A DNA stretch of 64,000 nt from Anisodus tanguticus (taxonomy: Eukaryota > Streptophyta > Magnoliopsida > Solanales > Solanaceae): the NCBI GenBank assembly GCA_034509755.1, contig CM067539.1, positions 51,983,513 through 52,047,512 on the forward strand, given 5' to 3'. A program made the position numbers and the translations under genes. The notes under the pieces are model-generated. The model worked only from the letters and a program-made list of their open reading frames with translations. It was not told where the DNA came from and made no database searches. Each line of letters opens with the position of its first letter. Position 1 is the first letter of the stretch. Of this stretch, positions 45,021-54,350 are shown in pieces.

Positions 45021-45129
45021 CCGAATGGATGTAATCCTCGTTACCGGCGAGTATGTATCAAAGTAATCAAGACCTTCTCGTTGTCTAAACCCTTTAACAA
45101 CTAGTCTTGCCTTATATTTATCAATAGTA

Positions 45130-45352
45130 TATCAACAAGGTATGGTGAGGGGACCTGATTAGGCTCTTGACCCCTCGATTCCCTAGAAACTCGGTGATCT
45201 CATCTCGGGTGTCTACGGCAGATCCGATCAGTCTCGTGATGAAGAGAATTTCCGATGTTGAAAGGTATCGTCACGACAACTCAATTGTTGGTTCACCAAA
45301 CCCCGACCCAGCGTCACACATTCTCCAGGTCCGAAGGGATCCAGTGCCCAAC
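45130..45352. other. Foreign 223-bp insert in the copia-4 RT
   Basis: The RT text runs KWIFKRKIKDG up to about 45353 and resumes at IDKY below 45130. Between them lie 223 bp with no copia similarity, clearly richer in GC than the element. The insert appears flanked by TA on both sides. No inverted repeats, poly-A or Helitron ends were seen. Its origin is unknown; it could be a captured fragment or a small non-autonomous transposon. Confidence 0.7.
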
Positions 45353-45359
45353 TACCGTC

Positions 45360-46169
45360 TTTTATTTTCCGCTTGAAAATCCATTTGGAACCTAAAGGTT
45401 TATTCCCTGGAGGAAGGTCAACCAATTTCCAAGTATGGTTGTTTAATATGGATTCTATCTCACTATTGATTGCCTCTTTCCAAAATTGAGCTTCCGATGA
45501 AGACATAGCTTCGTTGAAGGTTCGAGGCTCATTCTCCAACAAAAATGTTAGAAATTCTGGTCCAAATGAAGTAGACGTCCTTTGACGTTTGCTGCGTCTT
45601 GGATTTTCCTCATCAGGAATATTTTCCTTTGTTTCTTCCCGAGGTCGTTTAGATTATTTGCTAGACGACTCACATTCCTTTTTATACGGATATATGGTTT
45701 CAAAGAAGTCAGCATTATCTGATTCAATTACCGTATTCACCTGAATGTCGGGATTTTCTGATTTGTGAACTAGAAATCGATATGCCTTACTATTTGTGGC
45801 ATATCCTATGAAAACACAATCAATGGTTTTAGGTCCTATTTTTACCCTTTTGGGTTTAGGAACTTGCACCTTGGCCAAACACCCCCACACTTTGAAGTAT
45901 CCCAAATTGGGCTTCCTTCCTTTCCACTTTTCGTATGGAATAGATTTTGTTTTGCTATGGGGCACTCGATTGAGTATTCGGCTAGCTGTTAGAATGGCTT
46001 CCCCCACAAGTTCTTGGGGTAAACCAGAACTTATTAACAGGGCATTCATCATTTCTTTCAGTATTCTATTTTTCCTTTCCGCAATTCCGTTTGATTGTGG
46101 CGAGTAAGGGGCAGTTGTTTGATGAATAATGCCATATTCCAAAAGATTCATATTCACCGCCCCTATCAC
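45360..46169 (-). pseudogene. Copia-4 integrase C-terminus and RT N-terminus
   Basis: After a frameshift near 46150 the minus strand reads EYGIIHQTTAPYSPQSNGIA followed by ERKNRIL (catalytic Glu), RILNRVPHSKTKSIPYEKWK and KTIDCVFIGYATNSKAYRF, to a stop near 45654. The RT then begins with MSSSEAQFWKEAINSEIESI, NNHTWKLVDLPPGNKPLGSK and WIFKRKIKDG, where the insert cuts in. Confidence 0.9.
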
Positions 46170-47919
46170 TCATTATCATTTTAATCTTTTTGTTAAGTTG
46201 AGTCTCAACTTCAGTTTTATATTGCCTGAATGCTTCAATTGCTTCATCTTTTCTATTAAGTAAATAAACGTAGCAATACCACGTACTATCGTCAATAAAA
46301 GTTATGAAATACTTTTTTCCACAGCGAGATGGGATTGACTTCATGTCACAAATATCTGTATGGATTAAGTCTAAAGGACTTGAATTCTTTTCAACTGACT
46401 TATAAGGATGTTTAACATACTTAGACTCGACACAGATTTGACATTTTGATTGATCGCATTCAAACTTAGGCAATACTTCCAAACTAATCATTTTTCGCAA
46501 GGTTCTATAATTGACATGTCTTAAACGTGAATGCCATAAATTATTTGACTCAAGTAAGTAAGACGAAGCAGAAACTTTATTATTATTGGCAACGACCATT
46601 ACATTAAGTTTGAAAAGGCCCTCTGTGAGGTAACCTTTTCCTATGTACATCTCTTTCTTACTTATTACAACCTTGTCAGAAACAAAAACACACTTAAAAC
46701 CATTCTTTACTAGAAGTCCGGTAGATACTAGATTTTTCCTAATTTCAGGAACATGACAGACGTTGTTGAGAGTCACCACCTTGCCAGATATCATCTTCAG
46801 CAGTAAATTTCCATAACCTTCAATTTTGGCCGTTGCAGAATTTCCCATATATATGGTCTCATCGGGCCCGGCGGGAGCATATGAAGCAAAGGCTTCTCTA
46901 ACAGCACAAATGTGGCGAGTGGCGCCAGAGTCAATCCACCACTCTTTCGTATGTCCCACTAGGTTGCACTCAGACAACATAGCGCACAAGTCATCAACTT
47001 CCTCATTTGTTTCAACCATATTAGCCTGACCCTTCTTCTTTTCCTTTTTCATAACACGACAGTCTGCATCTTTGTGTCCGATTTTTCCACAATTGTGGCA
47101 GTTTCCCTTGAATTTCTTCTTGTTGGGATAGCTCCTTGGTCCCGATGCATTTTTCCTCTTTTTCAGATTAGTTGGGGCAGTTTCAACAACATGTGCTCCC
47201 CCTATGGTTGATCTCCCATTTGCCTTCTTCTCCGCTGCCTTGTTATCTTCCTCGATTTTCAACCGGACGATGAGATCTTCCAGTGTCATCTCCTTTCGCT
47301 TGTGTTTCAAGTAATTTTTGAAGTCCTTCCATGAAGGAGGCAGCTTTTCTATTACTGCCGCAACTTGAAACGCCCCACTAATCACCAAACCTTCAGCGAG
47401 TAGATCATGGATGATAACCTTCAACTCTTGAACTTGAGTAACAACAGACTTGCCATCTACCATTTTGTAGTCTAGAAATTTGGCAGCGATGAACTTCTTT
47501 AATCCAGCATCTTCTGTTTTATATTTCTTTTCCAACGCATCCCATAGTTCTTTTGATGTTTCCACATTACTATAGACGTTGTAAAGATCATCCTCCAGTC
47601 CGCTAAGAATATAATTCTTGCACAAAAAATCTGAGTGCTTCCATGCCTCAATTACAACAAAACGTTCATTCTCAGGTGTTGATTCCGACAAAATCGGAAC
47701 GACCTCCTTAATAAACTTTTGGAGGTTTAAAGTAGTTAAATAGAAGAACATCTTTTGTTGCCATCGTTTGAAATCAATTCTGGTGAATTTTCCAGGCTTC
47801 TCTGCCGGAGCCGGTGCTGGTGCAGTACGACTGAAGGACGCAACATTGCTCGTAGAACCAACCATGGGGGCTGGTGTGGCGGTAGCAGTAGCATTCAAAT
47901 TTAGAGTCATGTCTCCCAT
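46066..47919 (-). CDS. Copia-4 gag-protease-integrase ORF (617 aa)
   Basis: This is an open minus-strand ORF starting MGDMTLNLNATATATPAP. Gag includes FKRWQQKMFFYLTTLNLQKF and LWDALEKKYKTEDAGLKKF. The nucleocapsid knuckle CHNCGKIGHKDADC is complete (near residues 270-285). The protease active site WWIDSGATRHIC is intact (near residue 325). The integrase zinc module (NLWHSRLRHVN, CQICVESK) and two catalytic Asp (LIHTDICDMKS, MSDRGGEYES) follow. The last 20 residues are out of frame after an indel near 46150, so the polyprotein is truncated there. The start is supported by the 5' untranslated region beginning immediately upstream. Confidence 0.93.
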   Translation of the reverse strand: MGDMTLNLNATATATPAPMVGSTSNVASFSRTAPAPAPAEKPGKFTRIDFKRWQQKMFFYLTTLNLQKFIKEVVPILSESTPENERFVVIEAWKHSDFLCKNYILSGLEDDLYNVYSNVETSKELWDALEKKYKTEDAGLKKFIAAKFLDYKMVDGKSVVTQVQELKVIIHDLLAEGLVISGAFQVAAVIEKLPPSWKDFKNYLKHKRKEMTLEDLIVRLKIEEDNKAAEKKANGRSTIGGAHVVETAPTNLKKRKNASGPRSYPNKKKFKGNCHNCGKIGHKDADCRVMKKEKKKGQANMVETNEEVDDLCAMLSECNLVGHTKEWWIDSGATRHICAVREAFASYAPAGPDETIYMGNSATAKIEGYGNLLLKMISGKVVTLNNVCHVPEIRKNLVSTGLLVKNGFKCVFVSDKVVISKKEMYIGKGYLTEGLFKLNVMVVANNNKVSASSYLLESNNLWHSRLRHVNYRTLRKMISLEVLPKFECDQSKCQICVESKYVKHPYKSVEKNSSPLDLIHTDICDMKSIPSRCGKKYFITFIDDSTWYCYVYLLNRKDEAIEAFRQYKTEVETQLNKKIKMIMSDRGGEYESFGIWHYSSNNCPLLATIKRNCGKEK

Positions 47920-48081
47920 TTCTGTCGCAAACGAAGCAACAGAAAAAGTTTAATAAACGGTGAAGACTTCGAACCGAATCAGTTTTGACAGCAACAAATG
48001 TAATATACAACGGTGAAGATTTTATTTCTTCAAACCGAATCAAGGTTACACAAACAGATTTAAAATACTTGAAACAAAATG

Positions 48082-48590
48082 CAGTAAATTGTATGTTGTA
48101 TACTTGATGAAGTTTTTAGTCTCCAAATGAGTAGAAAGTTATGAAAACTTTAATCTCAACCGGAGTAGAAAATCCGAAGATTTTAGTCTCCAAACAACAT
48201 ATAAGTTCGTTACACCGAAACAACAAACATTTTTTTCCAGTAAATTGTATGTTGTATACTTGATGAAGTTTTTTATATCTTCAAATCAAGTACCCAAATG
48301 AGTAGAAAGTTATGAAAACTTTAATCTCAACCGGAATAGAAAATCCAAAGATTTTAGTCTCCAAACAACATATAAGTTCGTTATACCGAAACAACAAATA
48401 TTTTTTTTTCCAGTAAATTGTATGTTGTATACTTGATGAGTTTTTATATCTTCAAATCAAGTACCCAAATGAGTAGAAAGTTATGAAAACTTTAATCTCA
48501 ACCGGAGTAGACAATCCGAAGATTTTAGTCTCCAAACAACATATAAGTTCGTTACACCGAAACAACAAACATTTTTTTTTCCAGTAAACG
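48082..48590 (-). repeat. Tandem repeat in the copia-4 5' untranslated region
   Basis: Three units of about 156, 173 and 171 bp, each starting CAGTAAATTG (48082, 48238, 48411) with a fourth partial start at 48582. The units share AGTAGAAAGTTATGAAAACT and ATATAAGTTCGTTA blocks with few differences. The array lies between the primer site and gag, so it is in the leader of the element RNA. Confidence 0.9.
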
Positions 48591-48635
48591 TTCTGTAATT
48601 GGTAAACAAAAACAAATGAACACAAAAATAATTAA

Positions 48636-48648
48636 TAAATTCCTTAAG
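48636..48648 (-). other. Copia-4 putative self-complementary primer-binding site
   Basis: On the minus strand the LTR ends in ACA at 48651, then two bases, then CTTAAGGAATTTA (48648-48636). This is not like the initiator-Met site found in copia-1, copia-2, copia-6 and gypsy B. It is the exact reverse complement of a 13-base segment inside the same LTR (48763-48751 in RNA order), about 100 nt upstream. The predicted RNA could therefore fold so that a piece of U5 pairs with the primer site. Function is inferred. Confidence 0.6.
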
Positions 48649-48650
48649 CT

Positions 48651-49141
48651 TGTTATCTCGCTTGTGTTAAAAAAAATCATAAAAAACAGAAACTGGAAAA
48701 ATAATGCAGAAGTAAGAAAATATCCGAGACCACAGAATTCACTGTGTGTCCTTAAGGAATTTAATCCCCTCACTGTACTCGAAGTTATGGATTACTTCCT
48801 CCCAGGATAAAACGGATATACTTGTCGCGGAGTAGCGGTACATCAAACGCCTTCGACTTCGACGAACTCAAAGTTGGCAACGAAACACAGTAAGACTCGA
48901 TAGTTTTATTTGTGAAAAGAATGCTGAATTTTTAGATGCAGGAAAGAAATTTCAGTGTATTAAAAATGAGGCATTGCCTCAGTTTATATAGCCTCGAAGG
49001 TGCCTCTTCGGAATAGATTGGTGACTATTCAGAAAGGCCTTTGCCTTTTTTTTCCAGAAAAGAAGAAAAAAAAATTCATTTTTCCCTCCATTTCTCATTC
49101 ACACCAACTTGGCTAGTTTTATTCATTAACTAGCTTTAACA
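48651..49141 (-). repeat. Copia-4 5' LTR
   Basis: 491 bp from TGTTATCTCG to CTTTAACA with the AGGAT duplication outside. Nearly identical to 42697-43185 by eye, with a few substitutions and small length differences in A/T runs. Confidence 0.95.
48751..48763 (-). other. Copia-4 LTR segment complementary to the primer site
   Basis: Plus strand CTTAAGGAATTTA, pairing perfectly over 13 bp with 48636-48648. Also present unchanged in the other LTR at 42797-42809. It lies about 190-205 nt after the transcription start predicted from the TATA box near 48983-48990. Confidence 0.6.
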
Positions 49142-49149
49142 AGGATGAT

Positions 49150-49474
49150 TGTCACGCCCGAAATCCACGTGACCGGCACCCGGAGCGCTATCCGGTCCGC
49201 GCGAACCAACCATACAAGATAACCCAACTAAATGAGTATATGAGGAAGTCTTTTCAAAATAAAATATCATTGTTCGAACAATTAAAACAAAAGAATACCA
49301 TCTATAAACCAACCACCTTTCATTTAAAAGAAAATGCATAAGGTAAGTTTCATTCCTTCATCCCATTTAAGTAGCCATAAAAGTACAACCCAAAACTAGC
49401 AACCACAACTGTCTATGGAATCTCTAGGACACGAAATGAAATAACCAACCGAAAAATGCCTCGGTGACCCAAAA
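49150..49474 (-). repeat. Gypsy LTR C, left part (minus orientation)
   Basis: It starts TGTCACGCCC and continues with CGTGACCGGCACCCGG, the reverse complement of a Tekay-type LTR end like that at 3589. It breaks off at a probable 8-bp duplication (ACCCAAAA, 49467-49474) and appears to resume at 63092 after nested insertions. Solo LTR or element remnant; no internal sequence was seen. Confidence 0.65.
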
Positions 49475-50167
49475 GTGGGGTGCTTATCAGGTGGTTCGGT
49501 TCGGTTTTTGCACTTAACAGTTGACCTATCGATTATCGGTTTTTATATGTGTTAAACCGTTATCAAACCAGTAAGATATCGATTGCTTCGATTCGACTTA
49601 ACGATCATCCATCGATTATTAGTCGGTTTACCGGTTAATCGGTTAAGTAACTCACTTTAGAAATTGCATTACAAACACGATCTACAAATAGAGACAAACA
49701 TGCAAAAAGTAAAGAAATTATGAACATGCAGCAGACAAGGCCAAAAGGATCATTTTTAATGAATGATCTAACAGACAATCATTCAACACTCAGTCATGGA
49801 TTGGATAATCAAGATATGCTATTCAGTTTAACTCATTCATTGCCACCTTTATAAAGAGAAACAACACAATAAGGAACCTAAATGGTGGAAGAAGAAAAAA
49901 GCAGCATACATATAAGAGCTTAAAATACAATTGCTGCCCTGCAAATTCAGTATTCGAATGCAGCTAAATATGTAATTCCAGTTCTTCCTCCTCATCAAAC
50001 AATAAAATTACTTCCTGTGGTGTTTCAGACATACATATATGGTCACAGAAAAAAAGAGTAATAAAAGAACTGAAGATCAGTGGCGACATTCTAAGAAAAT
50101 CAAATAATTATTCAAATGCAGCAAAATCATTGTAATTTAGCAACAAAAACTGCTCTCAAATTAGAAG
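49475..50167. mobile_element. hAT-like DNA transposon, left part
   Basis: It begins GTGGGGTGCTTATC and is followed by many ATCGGTTT/GGTTCGGTT-type subterminal repeats (49490-49650), then non-coding sequence up to the AGAAG duplication of copia-6 (50163-50167). The right end at 63080-63091 (reading AGGGGTGTTCA on the other strand) forms an imperfect terminal inverted repeat of about 8 out of 11, and flanking 8-mers ACCCAAAA and ATCCAAAA match in 7 of 8. No transposase was found, so it would be non-autonomous. Confidence 0.5.
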
Positions 50168-50294
50168 TGTGGAAGAATTGGGAGAGTGTACTATCGTGCC
50201 ATAGATAATCAATGTAGGCGATAATAGATATTTAGTAATTGAAGGTGGATAAGAGTTTGTTAGAGTTGTTAAGAGGTTGTTAGAAGTTAGTTAC
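50168..50294 (+). repeat. Copia-6 5' LTR, first piece
   Basis: Starts TGTGGAAGAATTGGG, matching 62186 onward, and ends at GTTAC (50290-50294), which is duplicated at 56981-56985 on the other side of copia-5. Confidence 0.92.
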
Positions 50295-51443
50295 TATTAG
50301 ATATGTAAAGCACGTACGGGAATAGTAAATAACTATTACAGTGATCGAAAGGATAAACAACAAAGATTACAACAACAACTTGTCAATCTCTTGATCTTGA
50401 ATTGAACTCCAAATCTGGATCTTGTATTCAGAAATACAAGAACATGAACTGATACACTTGTGGTTTGTAGAACCGCTGAGAATCCGAACGGTTAGAGTCC
50501 TTTGAGATTCAAGTTCACACCTGAAACACTTAGCAACCAATTAGATAATCACAACACCACCGGCTGAGTCGAGAGATGGCTCTCTGTCTTGAAGACAAGA
50601 TTTCCCCCGTAAATAGGCTTTACGAAAGTGTGGACAATAGTCTCCCAAGATGAAACAACAAACTATCAAATGTGCAAAGCCTACACAAATGCTTCCAGCG
50701 AAGAACATGAATAATGAAGATTGCTAACAGAAGGATTGCTTATCAGAAAAACTGATCTCTTTGTGTTGTTGTTAACTTGTAAGTATGTTCATCTATAGAA
50801 TTGAGCCAAAGGCCTCAATTTGTAGGTGGGAAAGATGACCTTTCAAATGCCCTATAATGGCATTCAATTGCCATGTAATGGATGGCATTTAACCCCCAAG
50901 TAATGCAGCAACATAATGGTCCAAGTAATGTCCATTATTGGGTTGATTCAATGCCATTGAAACCACTTCAACAGCCAAACCTTCGGGATTCCGTCGAGCA
51001 GTCACTGCCAATAAAGCGCCATAGCTTTGCCACATTAGCGCTACGGCGCTAATTCAGCCAAAAAATCACAATGCTCATTGCCAATCAGGCGCCGTAGTGC
51101 TGCAAGAGGGCCCAGCGGCGCTCCGGCGCCGCGGCCCAGTCTGGGAGGCACTGCGGCCCTTCTCGTCTCCATGACCCTTTTCCGACCCATACCATCTTAC
51201 ACTTCGCACAATCCTTCCTTTGTTTACCAACGTGGAACACTTGTTATTTAGCCAATAACCATCCATCATTCTATGTCTCAAATATTTCACTTACGTACCA
51301 ATATTTCTTTCATTAACGAAATTTATGATACTTGGCGCTAAGATTGCATGTGTGTGGAAACGACATTTCTGACGTGTGGGCCCCAATTGTTCGAGTCATA
51401 AATAATGAGATAAACTTAATTCCACATTAGTAAATTTCCAAAA
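50295..51443 (-). repeat. Copia-5 3' LTR
   Basis: 1149 bp; ends are mutated (TATTAG for TGTTGG, AAAA for AACA). It has a GC-rich patch (about 51010-51160) with GGCGCC-type motifs that is shortened in the other LTR, which explains the length difference, and a stretch of repeated ATGGCATT/AATGCCAT motifs (50850-50960). The primer-complement segment is at 50589-50602 with one mismatch. Confidence 0.9.
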
Positions 51444-52070
51444 TCCCCTCTTGAAAGAGATTTTGGCGTACACACAAGGTGCCTACATTCAGCAATCGTT
51501 CAACGAAAAGATATTGCATCAGGAGAGGTAGCTTCCGCGTTGAACCTTCCCTAGTTGAATACCATTGGACTTACTTACTATGCGGTGAACGTGATGTCTT
51601 GAACCGTCAGTGTTTAATGTAAGCCAAGACAACGGTACCAACACAATACCTCCCATTTATTTGTTTCTTCTTATTGTTTTGTCCGTTGTGGCCATGGACA
51701 CACTTGGATTCTTAAGTACGTTCACTTGAAGCGGTCTGTGCTCGCACTTAAATAGGTAATCTCCTATAAGGTATCCTGCTATACCCCACTTCACAAGTGT
51801 TAGGAATCATTAAAAGTTTCCCCAACCTTAACCTCAATCGTTTGAGGATCGTTAAAGGTTTGGAAGCTTAACCTTTACCCACCATACAGGTAGCACTTTA
51901 ATGCCTATCGCGGGAACGGCTTTGGATTTACATTTCTTTACAGAAATCATAATCCAAAGTGCTCTTGCTTCCACTGAAGCGCTCACCTGAACCTTTTTCA
52001 GCTTAGTTTTTCCATTGAACCAAATTCTTGGGATCTCTAGTCAGTATGGTTGGGTTACCACCACAAAGGT
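51444..52070 (-). other. Copia-5 3' untranslated region
   Basis: A reverse polypurine tract (TCCCCTCTTG) is followed by about 600 bp without ORFs. It shares ordered short blocks with the 3' untranslated region of copia-4 (for example CTTGAACCGTC near 51599, ACTTGAAGCGGTCTGTGC near 51726 and TCTTGGGATCTCTAGTC near 52026). Confidence 0.6.
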
Positions 52071-53400
52071 TCGTATTGTTTGGGTTTTAAGCCCATTCCC
52101 CTAGACAGGAAGAACTTTTGATCTTCAGGTAGTCCCTTAGTTAAAGGGTTCGCTATATCCTTTGATTAGTAATAAAGGAAGTGACATCTGTGGTGATCAA
52201 CTGCCATACGGTCTTATGTCTCCGACAGATATATCTAGACGCCATCATTTGTGCCCTTCCTAAAGCCGACCGGCTAGCCACAGCATATAACTGTCGAAGG
52301 CACGGGTTTCTCCCAATAAGGGACGTCCTGTAAGGAGTCGTGGAGTTACTCAACTTCTTCTCATGCTTTGTTTAAAGAGATAAACTTCGATTCCATCATG
52401 AATCGGCCGATGCAAGTTTTCTTAGAGGATTTTCCAAGACACACCATACACATCTACTTGTGGCTTTGGTGTTCTTCATATCAGATGTCCAGTTTGCATC
52501 ACTGTGTTCTCCCAGAACCGCTGGACATCCAGAATACCATAATCCATAGATAAGAGAATATTTCAGATATCATCATATCCGACTTAACGTCTTCTTTCGA
52601 TCATTTTTAGAATCACGAGTGAACCTTAGTTCGACTGATCTACTTTGTAGGTTGATACCAGGTCGGTTGTAGTGTGTAACATACATTGAACTACATGTGA
52701 CATGTGCATATCGCTCCTTGTATATGGGTGCACCATAATTCTAATCAGTTCTATGATTCATATCCATTGGTGGCTTCAACGAGACTGTCAACTATCTCAC
52801 AACTGAGTTTGGAGTTAGACCAGTCCGTTAGATGTCTTAGACATCTCAATTCCTAAGATGTCATCTGTGATACCCATATCTTTCATATCGAGAGTTTTGT
52901 TTCAATATGACTTCCACTTTCAGACTGTTGGTTTTCCAACTGTTGGCTATCTAACTTCAGAGTCAATATTTATGTTGTCAGATTCATTATTTCTATTTTA
53001 TCTGAAACTTCCAAGATCAAAATGTAAACATTTCAAGGACCAAAGAGAAAGTTCATGAAGAATCCTAACAGTCCAACAAACCAGCTTTGATCCTCCCCTT
53101 CCAACTCTTCGGTTAGAAAGGCTGTCTCAACATCCATGTCATGCAAAACTGCAATGGCCATGGATGTTAAGCTATTCAAAGGGGAGCACATGTCCATGTA
53201 GCCGAGGCCTTATACTTGACAGTAGATCCATCTATTTTGTACTCAATTTGAGTATTCACTTTTACAACCCAAAGGTTCTTTTCCCGGAGGAAGGTCAACC
53301 ATTACACAAGTATGGTTCTATCTGATAGAATCTATTTCTCTCTCTGTAGCTTCTTTCCAAAGCAACGCTTCTGGAGATGACAATTCTCTGTTAATTATCC
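52071..53400 (-). pseudogene. Copia-5 reverse transcriptase and RNase H, heavily decayed
   Basis: Minus-strand fragments in several frames: SKDIANPLTKGLPEDQKFF (about 52165-52100), MDVETAFLTEELEGED (about 53145-53095), VDLPPGKEPLGCK (about 53310-53260) and ELSSPEALLWKEATEREI (about 53385-53330). The catalytic YVDD region was not found convincingly. The text resembles copia-4 throughout. Confidence 0.8.
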
Positions 53401-54350
53401 ATGGTTCATTCTCAACCATACAAGTTAGAAGGCCTGGAACAAGTCTTTGTCCCCTCTTTGCTCCGTCTCGGTTCAACATCTAGAATCTCTAAGTTCTGTA
53501 GATCTGGAATATTAAGTTTCGGATAGTCAACAACTTCCGAGTCCTGTAGATACGGAACGTCTAGTTCTGAACAGTCAGGCACTTTCTTGTTAACCTCGAG
53601 CAATTACTTCTTTTTCCTTCCCAAGAAACGTTATCTTCAAAGAATTTAGCATTATTTGACACCAAGAGGCGATAAGCACTACTGTTATTTGCAGATCCAG
53701 TGGATTATGCATTTTATAGTCTTAGGTCCAACTTGACCTATTTCGGTATTCCAACCTCTACCAAGCCACCCCATAACACAACATTTGTAGGTGGGATCAT
53801 TTCCATATTTCACACGGAGGGTTATCCTTATCCTTATGTGTAGTTCTGTTGAGAATCGCATTAGCGATAAGGATCGCCTTGCCCCACATATTTTGGGTGT
53901 ATAGTTTTGTGCTTGGCTAACACCGTTAGACTGAGGTGAGTAATGAGCAGTCGTTTGATGAACGATGCTTCACATTCTCCCCCTATATCACTACGAATTC
54001 CTCAATCCGTAGGCTTAGTTGATTTTCAACTTCTGCTTTGTAGTGCTTATCCGCTTCAACAACTTTATCTTTGCTTTTCAACAAACAAAGGATGCAATAC
54101 GTTGTACCATCATCAATGAAGGTCACAAAGTACTTGTCTCCCCCCTCTATTTTGTATAAACTTCAAATCACCTATGTAGGTGTGACTAAGTACTAGAGGA
54201 GCGGTGCTTCTTTCGCTATTCCTTTGACGGAATTATCTCCCCCCCTCTATTTTGTACCAACTTCAATTCACCCATGTAGGTGTGACTAAGTTCTAGAGGA
54301 GCGGTTCTTCTTTCGTTATTCCTTTGATGGAATGGAAATGTGATTTTGCC
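53401..54350 (-). pseudogene. Copia-5 integrase, decayed, with 99-bp duplication
   Basis: Minus-strand pieces include KYFVTFIDDGTTYCILCLLK (about 54130-54070), KDKVVEADKHYKAEVENQL and NRTTHKDKDNPPCEIWK (about 53850-53800). A 99-bp direct repeat (units starting at 54137 and 54236) duplicates 33 codons in frame just before the FIDD block. Stops are frequent. Confidence 0.75.

Larger units (their letters stand above)
42697..49141 (-). mobile_element. Copia-4: well-preserved Ty1/copia element (Tork-like)
   Basis: A 6.4-kb minus-strand element with target-site duplication AGGAT (42692-42696 and 49142-49146) and LTRs of 489 and 491 bp that are nearly identical by eye. Gag-protease-integrase is open for 617 codons. 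A frameshift near 46150, a stop near 45654, a 223-bp foreign insert in RT and a frame change near 44065 are the main breaks. Instead of an initiator-Met primer site it has a sequence complementary to its own LTR. A TATA box (TATATAAA, minus strand) is near 48983-48990. It is the best candidate for recent activity in the window. Confidence 0.93.
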
